Shown here: piece by piece, positions 10,001 to 17,094 of the stretch
How positions within the stretch are numbered: position 1 is the first letter of the stretch
How the letters are laid out: each line of letters starts with the position of its first letter
Assembly: GCA_964345295.1 (NCBI GenBank)
Contig: CAYFQG010000004.1
Coordinates: 1-64,000, forward strand
Reading direction: 5' to 3'
Length of the DNA stretch: 64,000 nt
From: JASBZA01 sp964345295
Lineage (GTDB): Bacteria; Bacillota; Clostridia; Saccharofermentanales; Fastidiosipilaceae
Made by a program: the position numbers and the translations under genes
Notes under the pieces: generated by a model
What the model saw: only the letters and a program-made list of their open reading frames with translations
Told to the model about the DNA's origin: nothing
The model's database searches: none

Positions 10001-10543
10001 CCCATGGATAAGGTTTACACACTCTTGACCGACCGGGAAGAACCCCAGGGCCTTAATAAGAAGACCCTCTTGCTCTTTGCCCATGATGAAGCTTTGGCCG
10101 AAGGTAAGCTATATCCCGAGACAGACCGCTATCTTATAGCCGATGAAGACCAGGCCAAAGTCCGCATCCGCAAGATGCATCCGGACCTTATTCGTAAGGA
10201 GTTTCCCGCCTTCTTAAATACACCCCCGTCAGACTTAAGCGGTGTGTATGAGCATCTGGATGTGATGGAGCGTTTGAGTTTAAAAACGTCAAGTCTTTTG
10301 ACCGATGAGGCATGGATCAGAAACTTTTATGATTTACTTATGGCCATGGCCCCGGAAGACATGCCCTTGCCGGACTTTAAGAGCTTGGATGATTCCTATC
10401 TCTTAGTGGATTTTCATAGGACAGGCCGGACCTGGAAACTAGGCGAGGTCCATTTTATGGATTTAGAAGACAAAGCCGAGGCTGACGAAACGCAGCCAAC
10501 TGAAATTATGAGTGAAGACAAGGAGACATCAGATGTCCAATAA
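7088..10543 (+). CDS. SF1 (UPF1-like) helicase homologue with eroded motifs
   Basis: This 1151-residue protein is easily called hypothetical, but its layout follows bacterial SF1 AAA_11/AAA_12 proteins. A WP...LSL segment is followed by QAPLGSGRD (282-290) where Walker A GPPGTGKT belongs. Then come an RALELSRLSKPADAF stretch, a motif-Ia-like TLSSSDADSL (about 346) and AAALAKREKIR. A long charged coiled coil (about 440-580) follows. LDPQSD (693-698) stands for DEAGQ, LWRAGKSFFLSDHLAPP (to 723) for the GDPLQLPP motif, and DRWSEPMFSLDN (about 780) for the HRRCxxPMFxxSN segment. DEVILMLG, VFRLAYRKLLIMGD and GLW (about 921-965) stand for the FQGxE/VAVTRAK region. Catalytic Lys, Asp-Glu and Arg residues are missing, so ATPase activity is unlikely. 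The role is unknown; a structural or nucleic-acid-binding role is possible. It overlaps the hexokinase gene by 11 bp. Confidence 0.7.
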   Translation: MSRDALRNWLGFSYFRLLCQARTPYLSEEAQLSPSDMPWEAEAKTADLYRLYGMKLQAKDLLKLFSDFSKAQADRIEAAEDKTLYLYELRLNSEGRYIPGSLRMDYYVWSLSQLLAGHEDINFQDKASLEAELDQELCQGNPVFTAPLVLALNQSLAKLSGLENFLEEATYFVLDPDEEEDLTGREKIREQKISDIRLVAQDVERNDPITHYLLPDEESVRPNLLDLEDSETWRQMFRPEIYALSSWPRESGLSLAHLWISLKMQQAYDAGTYPQGAFLSFQAPLGSGRDLLIEDHLAYLLYIRALELSRLSKPADAFTMRRFQTPPHDFAGNFYVPYQMLGRQVLTLSSSDADSLRDLSDRLNRTSAGRDLSYYVGSWDDLRKLVEGLLADLDRKKKGTERRLSFREAKTAFNHAVAAALAKREKIRDVYVLTEAQTELHIGLSLMKQEAEDLTGLVESELGQMEDLKHEKDLAKEDFQGRREDLESFKADMKGFWKFVYLFFKIGPYKHQADSLESKVDEADVAFRAAQEKEDKQEKKLADLRVQQELLDKRIILQEEKIKSKEPKVDVNDWTMGPNYADHDFYQNINTAEVQASTAWMDQEFLALREAVFKASLDLNRAFLDHSTEIRSNLERLSLLLQGQYEEADVRRSLGILLNTLRLQVPILCVPLDFLRELEAHTPQGQMGSLIYLDPQSDLASDLLGPLWRAGKSFFLSDHLAPPNRSFPPNTIEESLLKLFNLDASYVDPFVGADRFLMEAYSPLVKWGDKAMAFPLRFLDRWSEPMFSLDNRMHWHDYLLGLPLEAESKADDFIEKSDWLDTGGLADEGSLFVSAQADILSDKLLLYLDKHNKLPSCLILVPFIRVYHGLLHYIEQNWFSEDSSFMEKPGETALRKWVKDYIRPLPSHAGPLSDAPRASDEVILMLGCDQAADSSCLDIFSERPEMLHQVFRLAYRKLLIMGDAGLWTLHAPMDKVYTLLTDREEPQGLNKKTLLLFAHDEALAEGKLYPETDRYLIADEDQAKVRIRKMHPDLIRKEFPAFLNTPPSDLSGVYEHLDVMERLSLKTSSLLTDEAWIRNFYDLLMAMAPEDMPLPDFKSLDDSYLLVDFHRTGRTWKLGEVHFMDLEDKAEADETQPTEIMSEDKETSDVQ

Positions 10544-11849
10544 TAAAGCAAAGGAATTTTTAGCACACGCCGGCTTGGCGGCAGACCAAAATGCCATCGT
10601 AGACCTGGCCGATGATTTTATCAGACAGATGGAACTGGGGCTTAGCACCGACCCTTCACCCAGCTCTCTCGAAATGCTCCCTACTTACTTGGGTTTAGAC
10701 ATGGACCTGGAACCCTTTGATCCGGTTATTGTGATGGACGCCGGTGGTACCAATTTCAGAATCTGCCTGGTGCATTTCGATAACGAAGGCGACCACCATA
10801 TTTCCGAATTTAAGACCTGCCTTATGCCCGGCGTGGAGAGAGAAGTCAGTAAGGATGAATTTTACGATTTCTTTGCCCAAGCGCTCTTGCCTTATTTATC
10901 TTCGTCTCGAAAAATCGGTTTTTGTTTTTCTTTCCCTTGCAGTATTACGCCGGAAGGAGACGGCCTGGTTTTAGGCTTTACCAAAGAAGTAAAATGCCCC
11001 GAGGCTATCGGAAGCCTGGTCGGTCACTCTATTAAAGAGCGTCTGGTTTCGCTGGGCGCCTCACCGGACATCCATATATCCATACTTAATGACACGGTAT
11101 CAACCTTATTGGGCGGCTTTGCCCATTCGAAATTAAAAGGGATTCCTTACGATTCTTATGCCGGTTTGGTTTTCGGTACGGGTATTAATATGGCTTATGT
11201 AGAAGAGCTGGAAAATATCACGAAGCTCCCTACTGACTTTAAAGGTCCGGGTCCCATGCTCATTAATACTGAAGCCGGTAACTACAATGCCGATAATCTG
11301 ACCTCTGTAGATAAGATTATCGATCAGGGATCGCAGTTTCCCGGAACCTATGCCTTTGAGAAACAGACCTCAGGCCGTTATATGGGACCGCAAGTCTATT
11401 TCACCCTTAAACAGGCAATTGAAGCCGGACTTTTCTCTGAAGGCTTTGCCCAAGGTTTTAAAAAGTTTGAGACTTTAGAAGCGGTCCAACTAGACCAATT
11501 CCTAAAGTCGCCTACCGGAAAGAATCCCCTGGCAGGCTTGTGCCGGACTTTTGAAGATCGGGAAAATCTTTATATTCTTATAGATAATGCTTATGAAAGA
11601 GCGGCTCGTTATTTGGCCATTCTCTTTTTGGCCGTCCATAAGAAGACCGGCAAGGGAACAAGCCCCGTCATGCCTCTGGCTTTTACGGTAGAAGGCTCCA
11701 GTTTCTATAAGTCCAAACTGATTCGACCCAAAATGTTCTACTATACCCGATGGTTAGAGGATAATTTCGGCTACTACTCCGAACTCCTGCAGGTGGCCGA
11801 TTGTAATATTCTGGGATCGGCCATGGCCGCCCTGGTGAAGAACGACTAG
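10533..11849 (+). CDS. Eukaryotic-type hexokinase
   Basis: The 438-residue protein belongs to the Hexokinase_1/2 family rather than the usual bacterial ROK or Glk glucokinases. It should phosphorylate a hexose with ATP at the start of glycolysis. The phosphate-1 motif DAGGTNFR is at 69-76, FCFSFPC (about 132) begins the sugar-binding region, NDTVSTLLGG (about 186) holds the catalytic Asp, and GLVFGTGINMAYVE (about 205-218) is phosphate 2. LINTEAGNY matches the INTEWG segment, with the usual Trp replaced. ATG 10533 is chosen over an upstream GTG because AAGGAGA sits 6 nt before it. It overlaps the helicase-like gene by 11 bp, which implies translational coupling. Confidence 0.88.
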   Translation: MSNNKAKEFLAHAGLAADQNAIVDLADDFIRQMELGLSTDPSPSSLEMLPTYLGLDMDLEPFDPVIVMDAGGTNFRICLVHFDNEGDHHISEFKTCLMPGVEREVSKDEFYDFFAQALLPYLSSSRKIGFCFSFPCSITPEGDGLVLGFTKEVKCPEAIGSLVGHSIKERLVSLGASPDIHISILNDTVSTLLGGFAHSKLKGIPYDSYAGLVFGTGINMAYVEELENITKLPTDFKGPGPMLINTEAGNYNADNLTSVDKIIDQGSQFPGTYAFEKQTSGRYMGPQVYFTLKQAIEAGLFSEGFAQGFKKFETLEAVQLDQFLKSPTGKNPLAGLCRTFEDRENLYILIDNAYERAARYLAILFLAVHKKTGKGTSPVMPLAFTVEGSSFYKSKLIRPKMFYYTRWLEDNFGYYSELLQVADCNILGSAMAALVKND

Positions 11850-11869
11850 TCTTAAGAGTGGTGGGTTTT

Positions 11870-12265
11870 ATGGTCTTAGAAGAAAAAATCGGTCTAAAAT
11901 CTGAAAAGTCTTTCGAGGTGGGTCCCTCCGACCTGGCCCGGGCTCTGGGCTCGGGCGACCTGGAGGTCTTAGGAACGCCCGCTCTTTTGGCCTGGATGGA
12001 AGACGTCTGCCGGACTTCGGTCAGTCCTTTCTTAGAAGAGGGCTCTACCAGTGTCGGAACCAAGGCCGACTTTTCACACATCAAAGCCAGCCCTCCGGGC
12101 GCATCTGTATGGGTCCGAAGCGAGTTGGTCGAAGTGGACCGGAGGCGCCTGGTTTTCCGAGTGCAAGCCTATGAAGGCGAAGCTTCGGAAGGTATTTGTA
12201 TAGCCCGAGGCCTACACGAGCGTTTCGTGGTTGATCGTGAGCGATTTCTAAGCAAAATCCGTTGA
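11870..12265 (+). CDS. FlK-like hotdog thioesterase
   Basis: A small hotdog-fold thioesterase (131 residues) resembles fluoroacetyl-CoA thioesterase FlK and its many bacterial relatives. Diagnostic blocks are ALGSGDLEVLGTPALLAWME, the conserved STSVGTKADFSHIKASP segment and VEVDRRRLVFRVQAYE...GLHERFVVD. The Thr/Glu/His trio of FlK corresponds to TPALLAWME and FSHIKA here. The family acts on acyl-CoA, and the natural substrate outside fluoroacetate producers is generally unknown. It lies 20 bp after the hexokinase stop and could be co-transcribed. GTG 11858 is an alternative start; ATG 11870 is preferred because of the purine-rich GTGGTGGG before it. Confidence 0.8.
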   Translation: MVLEEKIGLKSEKSFEVGPSDLARALGSGDLEVLGTPALLAWMEDVCRTSVSPFLEEGSTSVGTKADFSHIKASPPGASVWVRSELVEVDRRRLVFRVQAYEGEASEGICIARGLHERFVVDRERFLSKIR

Positions 12266-12291
12266 TCATTAAAAGTTTATAATTCAAAACA

Positions 12292-12300
12292 TGTTATAAT
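12292..12300 (+). promoter_or_regulatory. Extended -10 element upstream of livK
   Basis: TGTTATAAT (12292-12300) has no convincing -35 partner. It could start an upstream transcript with a long leader reading into livK. Confidence 0.35.
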
Positions 12301-12365
12301 CCTCTTTTTTTCTGAAAGAAAAGGAAGGATTATTAACACATTGGCCATGATTCCGTCTGATTTGG

Positions 12366-12393
12366 TTTACAAAGCCCTTCTTTTTCCTATAAT
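12366..12393 (+). promoter_or_regulatory. Promoter of the liv operon
   Basis: TTTACA (12366-12371), a 16-bp spacer and TATAAT (12388-12393) lie 35 bp before the livK start, giving a sigma-A-type promoter with a short leader. Confidence 0.65.
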
Positions 12394-12428
12394 TGTGTGA
12401 ATACTTTCAGGGAAATGAGGATAAGTAT

Positions 12429-13586
12429 ATGAAAAAACGTTTGTTGACCAGTGTATTAGCCTTAGCCTTAACCGTTACAGGTCTCAGCGCTTGCGGCGGC
12501 GGTGGCTCGGATACGACGGATGATGACAATATCTTTCGCTTAGGGGCCATAGGCCCTTTGACCGGTGAACTTTCGGTCTACGGCATTTCCACAACCGACG
12601 CTATTAAGATGGCTGTGGAAGAAGTCAATGCTGCAGGTGGCATTAACGGTCAGCAAATTAAACTTACCCTTTTGGACGATACGGGCGACCTGACCGAAGC
12701 GACCAATGCCTATGAGCGTTTGGTGAGCAATAACAAGGTAGACGCCATCATCGGTGCGGTTACCTCCGGTCCTACTTTGGGTGTGGCTCAGCGTGCCGCT
12801 GATGACGGTATGCCCCTGATTACGCCGACCGGTACAGCGGATTCGCTTACAATCGGTATGCCCACGACCTTCAGAACCTGTTTCTACGATTCTTATCAAG
12901 GCATCGCCATGGCTAATTATCTGCCTAAAAAAGGCTACAAAACCGTAGCTGTCCTCTATGATAACTCGGACGAATATTCCGTTGCCTTAAGTAATGCCTT
13001 TATTAAAGAAGTGCCTAATACCGGTCTTACGATTACGGCCCAGGAATCTTTCGGCTCTAAAGACACCGACTTTAAGGCCCAGCTGACCAAGATCGTGGCC
13101 AGCAATCCGGAAGTGCTCTACATTCCGGCCTACTATGAGACCAATGCCATGATTCTCCTCCAGGCCAAAGAAGCCGGCTTCGAAGGTCTTATCTGCGGCG
13201 CTGACGGCTGGGACGGTATCCTGACTCAATTTAAGGACAATCCCAAAACTGCCGATGGCGTTATTTTCACTAATCACTATTCGCCTTATGACGAAGATCC
13301 GGTCGTAAAGACCTTTGTCGAGAACTACCGAAAAAAGTATAACGAAGATCCGACAGCGTTCTCCGCCTTGGGTTATGACTCGGTTTACCTCTTAAAACAA
13401 GCCGTGGAAGAAGCCGGTACTAAGGATAAGGCCAAAGTCATCGAGGCCTTAGAGAAAATCTCCTTTACGGGTGTTACCGGTTCTTTCCAGTTCGACGAGA
13501 ACCATAATCCTAAGAAATCGGTCACTTTTGTTGAAGTCAAAGACGGCATCTACTCCTTGGAATCCAAGCAGGACGCTACTGAGTAA
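12429..13586 (+). CDS. livK: Branched-chain amino acid ABC transporter, substrate-binding lipoprotein
   Basis: This 385-residue solute-binding protein of the LIV/periplasmic-binding type I family captures branched-chain amino acids for the LivHMGF importer. A lipoprotein signal (MKKRLLTSVLALALTVTGLSAC, lipobox LSAC at about 19-22) anchors it to the membrane. The mature start is Gly-rich and is followed by FRLGAIGPLTGELSVYG, typical of LivK. The two-lobed fold continues with VDAIIGAVTSGPTLGVA and a C-terminal GYDSVYLLKQAVEEAG. ATG 12429 is chosen because the signal peptide starts there and GAGGAT precedes it. First gene of a five-gene operon with a clear promoter. Confidence 0.93.
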   Translation: MKKRLLTSVLALALTVTGLSACGGGGSDTTDDDNIFRLGAIGPLTGELSVYGISTTDAIKMAVEEVNAAGGINGQQIKLTLLDDTGDLTEATNAYERLVSNNKVDAIIGAVTSGPTLGVAQRAADDGMPLITPTGTADSLTIGMPTTFRTCFYDSYQGIAMANYLPKKGYKTVAVLYDNSDEYSVALSNAFIKEVPNTGLTITAQESFGSKDTDFKAQLTKIVASNPEVLYIPAYYETNAMILLQAKEAGFEGLICGADGWDGILTQFKDNPKTADGVIFTNHYSPYDEDPVVKTFVENYRKKYNEDPTAFSALGYDSVYLLKQAVEEAGTKDKAKVIEALEKISFTGVTGSFQFDENHNPKKSVTFVEVKDGIYSLESKQDATE

Positions 13587-13597
13587 GGGATGGCCTT

Positions 13598-14482
13598 ATG
13601 TATTTTGTCGTTCAGCTTCTAAACGGATTACAGTTAGGGGCCATCTACGCCCTGATAGCTTTGGGTTATACCATGGTCTACGGGGTCATCAAGCTTATTA
13701 ATTTCGCCCACGGCGACCTGATGATGATGGCGGCCTACTTCGCTTTGATTGCTATGGCCAAAGGGGCTCACCCCCTTCTGGCCTTGGCCATCTCCATCAT
13801 TCTGACGACAGTCCTGGGTGTCTTAATCGAGAGAATTGCCTATAAACCCTTGCGTAAGTCGTCCAGGTTGTCGGCCCTTATTACGGCAATCGGGGTCAGC
13901 TTGCTTTTGCAAAACGTGGCTATGCTGATTTGGGGCTCGGGGGCCAAAACCTATCCTAATCTTCAGGCCTCTTTACCTTCTTTTAATATAGGCCACAATA
14001 CCATTTCTTCCTTATCGATTATTACGGTTGTTTTGGCCGTCTTAGTCATGATAGGCCTTTACTTCTTCGTCGAGAAAAGTAAAGTGGGGACCGCCATGCG
14101 AGCGGTGTCCGAGGATATGGAAGCCGCCGAGCTTATGGGGATTAATGTTAACCACACCATATCGGCTACCTTCGCTATCGGTTCGGCCTTGGCAGCTTTG
14201 GCAGCCTTCTTATTATGTGCGGCCTATCCTCAGGTGACGCCTTATATAGGGGCCATGCCCGGTATCAAGGCCTTCATCGCAGCGGTTATCGGCGGTATCG
14301 GGATTGTACCCGGTGCCATGGTGGGCGGTTTTATCTTAGGCATCATTGAGGCCTTGACTAAGGGTTTTATCCCTTCACAGTACTCGGCCCTGTCTGATGC
14401 GGTAGTCTTTGCCATCCTGATTGTGGTGCTCTTAATTAAACCCTCCGGTATTTTCGGTAAGGTCCAAGGAGAGAAGGTGTAA
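13598..14482 (+). CDS. livH: Branched-chain amino acid ABC permease LivH
   Basis: The 294-residue inner membrane permease has about eight spans. QLLNGLQLGAIYALIALGYTMVYGVIKLINFAHGDLMM is the LivH hallmark, where Asn-Phe-Ala-His-Gly-Asp forms a conserved turn. The ATPase-coupling segment MRAVSEDMEAAELMGINVNHTI corresponds to the EAA loop that docks on LivF/LivG. It lies 11 bp after livK and 2 bp before livM, so it is co-transcribed. Confidence 0.94.
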   Translation: MYFVVQLLNGLQLGAIYALIALGYTMVYGVIKLINFAHGDLMMMAAYFALIAMAKGAHPLLALAISIILTTVLGVLIERIAYKPLRKSSRLSALITAIGVSLLLQNVAMLIWGSGAKTYPNLQASLPSFNIGHNTISSLSIITVVLAVLVMIGLYFFVEKSKVGTAMRAVSEDMEAAELMGINVNHTISATFAIGSALAALAAFLLCAAYPQVTPYIGAMPGIKAFIAAVIGGIGIVPGAMVGGFILGIIEALTKGFIPSQYSALSDAVVFAILIVVLLIKPSGIFGKVQGEKV

Positions 14483-14484
14483 GT

Positions 14485-15477
14485 ATGGATAAAGCCATGA
14501 GAAAAAATATTCTGAAAAAATACAGCCTTAATATTGCCTTGCTCCTCCTGGGCTTCATCCTGATTCAAAGTCTGATTGTGACAGGCGTTTTGAACTCCTA
14601 TGCCAAGCAGATGATTATTTTGGTCTTTATCAATATGATACTGACGCTGAGCCTTAATATGGCGACGGGATTTTTGGGAGAATTGTGCTTAGGCCATGCA
14701 GGCTTTATGGCCATAGGAGCCTATACGGCTGCCATCTTTACTAAGAATATGCCTATGTTGCCGCCGGGCTTGGCCTTTTTTATCGGCATCCTCTTGGGCA
14801 TGATCATGTCGGGGGTTTTCGGTTTCTTAATCGGTGTGCCGGCTTTCCGTTTAGAGGGCGACTATTTGGCCATCATTACCTTAGCCTTTGGCCAAATTAT
14901 CAGTATTTTTATCCGAAGCTTGCCCTTTACGGGCGGCGCTCTGGGCCTTTCCGGTATTAAGCGCATGACTAACTTCCCCTGGGTTTACGGGGCCTTTGTG
15001 TTCACTCTGGTTTTTATTATTTGCCTGATGTTTTCGGGACACGGCAGGGCCATCTTATCGGTTCGAGAAGACTCTATTGCCGCATCTTCATCCGGCGTTA
15101 ATGTCGTGAAGTATAAGGTTATCACCTTTGTTTTTTCGGCCATGCTGGCGGGTTTGGCCGGAGCACTTTATGCCCATTTTCAAGGCAACCTGGTGCCGAC
15201 CAAGTTCGATTACAACTATTCCATTGACATTATGGTTATGGTAGTTTTCGGCGGTATGGGATCTATGACCGGTTCTATTTTGGCCGCCATTATCCTGACC
15301 TTGGTTCCGGCCCTTTTACAGGGGCTGGCCCAGTATCGCATGCTCTTATACGCACTCATGCTGATTTTAATGATGATTTTCCGACCCGACGGGGTTTTCG
15401 GCCGCAAAGAATTGACCTACGACTGGATTCGTCAGACCTACCGTAAAATACGGGGCAGATGGAAGGAGGATGCTTAA
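14485..15477 (+). CDS. livM: Branched-chain amino acid ABC permease LivM
   Basis: The 330-residue second permease of the LIV system dimerises with LivH. The family marker GFLGELCLGHAGFMAIGAYTAA is present, followed by an IGVPAFRLEGDYLAIITLAFGQI block and the coupling loop SVREDSIAASSSGVNVVKYK. The C-terminus is charged (TYRKIRGRWKED). The stop TAA overlaps the livG start as TAATG. Confidence 0.94.
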   Translation: MDKAMRKNILKKYSLNIALLLLGFILIQSLIVTGVLNSYAKQMIILVFINMILTLSLNMATGFLGELCLGHAGFMAIGAYTAAIFTKNMPMLPPGLAFFIGILLGMIMSGVFGFLIGVPAFRLEGDYLAIITLAFGQIISIFIRSLPFTGGALGLSGIKRMTNFPWVYGAFVFTLVFIICLMFSGHGRAILSVREDSIAASSSGVNVVKYKVITFVFSAMLAGLAGALYAHFQGNLVPTKFDYNYSIDIMVMVVFGGMGSMTGSILAAIILTLVPALLQGLAQYRMLLYALMLILMMIFRPDGVFGRKELTYDWIRQTYRKIRGRWKEDA

Positions 15478-16262
15478 TGGCTTTGCTTGAAGTTCAAAAT
15501 CTCAGTATCTTTTTCCAAGGTTTAAAAGCGGTCCATGATGTGTCTTTTGAAATTGCTGAAGGGGAAATTGTCGGCATGATCGGACCCAACGGTGCCGGTA
15601 AAACCACGATTTTTAATCTGTTGACCAATGTTTACGAGCCTACCGAAGGCGAAATTTTTGTTGAAGGGAAGTCTACTCTGGGGCAACCCGCTTACAAGAT
15701 GGTCGATATGGGTCTGGCCAGGACCTTTCAGAACATACGCTTGTTCAAAGACATGTCGGTCATTGACAATGTTAAAGTAGGCTTTCATTACAAAGGCCGA
15801 TACTCTATAGCAGAGGCCGTCTTCCGCCTTCCGGCTTATTGGCGTGAAGAGCAGTTGCATGAGAAAAGAGCCGGAGAAATCCTCGACATTTTCGGCATGG
15901 GAGATATGGCAAACTTACCGGCTCGCAATCTCCCATACGGTGCCCAGAGGAAGCTTGAAATCTGCCGGGCTATCGCATCGGGACCCAAGCTTCTATTATT
16001 GGATGAGCCGGCTTGCGGTATGAACGCATCGGAAACACAGGAATTGATGGATACGATTCGCTTGGTAAAAGACCGTTTCCATACATCGGTTCTATTGATT
16101 GAACACGATATGAACTTGGTTATGGGGATCTGCGAGCGACTGATTGTTTTAAATTACGGCCAGGTTTTGGCCCAGGGCGATCCCGAAGAAGTAAGGAATA
16201 ACCCTGAAGTAATCCGGGCCTATTTAGGAAGTGAGGGTGACCCTAATGCTCTTGGATGTTAA
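15477..16262 (+). CDS. livG: Branched-chain amino acid ABC ATPase LivG
   Basis: A 261-residue ATPase of the LivG family. Walker A is GPNGAGKTT, the Q-loop region is FQNIRLFKDMSV, the signature is degenerate (LPYGAQRKLEICRAIA, usual for LivG), Walker B is LLLLDEPACGMN and the H-loop is LIEHDMN. ATG 15477 is preferred over an upstream in-frame ATG (15459) because GGAAGGAGGA lies just before it and the protein then starts at MALLEVQNL, as in homologues. It overlaps livM by 1 bp and livF by 17 bp. Confidence 0.94.
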   Translation: MALLEVQNLSIFFQGLKAVHDVSFEIAEGEIVGMIGPNGAGKTTIFNLLTNVYEPTEGEIFVEGKSTLGQPAYKMVDMGLARTFQNIRLFKDMSVIDNVKVGFHYKGRYSIAEAVFRLPAYWREEQLHEKRAGEILDIFGMGDMANLPARNLPYGAQRKLEICRAIASGPKLLLLDEPACGMNASETQELMDTIRLVKDRFHTSVLLIEHDMNLVMGICERLIVLNYGQVLAQGDPEEVRNNPEVIRAYLGSEGDPNALGC

Positions 16263-16953
16263 GAACATTGCTATCCACTATGGGGCCATTCAGGCCGTAA
16301 AAGATATGTCTTTCACGGTGGAAGAAGGAGAGATAGTGACCCTTATCGGGGCCAACGGTGCGGGTAAGTCCAGTGCCCTTCATGCCATTTCGGGCATGCT
16401 TCGCCCCAGTGCCGGTGACATCCTTTTTCAAAATGAGAGTATCCTTAAACAACCGGCTTATAAGATTGTCCAAAAAGGTATTTCACAGGTGCCGGAAGGG
16501 CGGAGGATTTTCGCCAATCTGACTGTCTTGGAAAATCTTAAGATGGGCGCTTATACTAATAAGAATAAGAGTCAGGTTCGCCAGGATATCGAAAGGACTT
16601 TTGAACGCTTTCCGCGTTTGGAAGAAAGAAAGGATTATAGGGCGGGGACCTTGTCCGGCGGTGAGCAGCAAATGCTGGCCATAGCCAGAGCACTCATGGC
16701 CCATCCTAAACTGCTGCTCCTGGATGAACCTTCTATGGGTTTATCTCCCATCTTAGTCCAAGAAATTTTCCGTATTATCAGAGATATTAATGAAGACGGG
16801 GTTTCCATTCTTTTGGTCGAGCAAAACGCGCAGTTGGCTTTGGCCATTGCCAATAGGGCCTATGTTTTAGAAACCGGCAAGATCCTTTATGAAGGTGAGG
16901 CCAAATCTCTACTTCTCGATGATCGCATTAAGCAGGCTTATTTAGGCGGATAA
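16246..16953 (+). CDS. livF: Branched-chain amino acid ABC ATPase LivF
   Basis: The 235-residue second ATPase completes the importer. It has GANGAGKSSALHAISG (Walker A), ISQVPEGRRIFANLTVLENLKMGA (the LivF marker), LSGGEQQMLAIARALM (signature) and LLLLDEPSMGLSP (Walker B). ATG 16246, spaced from a GAGGGTG site, is preferred over GTG 16231. It ends the operon; only a weak CCGA/TCGG hairpin is seen afterwards, so read-through into rpsB cannot be excluded. Confidence 0.94.
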   Translation: MLLDVKNIAIHYGAIQAVKDMSFTVEEGEIVTLIGANGAGKSSALHAISGMLRPSAGDILFQNESILKQPAYKIVQKGISQVPEGRRIFANLTVLENLKMGAYTNKNKSQVRQDIERTFERFPRLEERKDYRAGTLSGGEQQMLAIARALMAHPKLLLLDEPSMGLSPILVQEIFRIIRDINEDGVSILLVEQNAQLALAIANRAYVLETGKILYEGEAKSLLLDDRIKQAYLGG

Positions 16954-16977
16954 AGCCGATTTTCGGACCTTTGTACT

Positions 16978-17006
16978 TGAAGCTTTGGCCTCGGTCATGC
17001 TACAAT
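16978..17006 (+). promoter_or_regulatory. rpsB promoter
   Basis: TTGAAG (16978-16983), a 17-bp spacer and TACAAT (17001-17006), with a TGC extension before the -10. Transcription should start near 17013, leaving about 80 nt of leader. Confidence 0.7.
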
Positions 17007-17025
17007 GCCTGAGGCTAAAAACACA

Positions 17026-17072
17026 CATGGGTCTATACCTGTTGCGCAGATGCTGTGTTGGAGAGACTCATG
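17026..17072 (+). promoter_or_regulatory. Candidate structured leader of rpsB
   Basis: Within the predicted rpsB 5' UTR, CATGGGTCT (17026-17034) can pair with AGACTCATG (17064-17072), a 9-bp stem with one G-U. It ends 11 nt before the ribosome binding site. S2 autoregulates through leader RNAs in some bacteria; whether this is such an element is inference. Confidence 0.35.
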
Positions 17073-17094
17073 GAGGTAAAAACAGGAGGTATTT

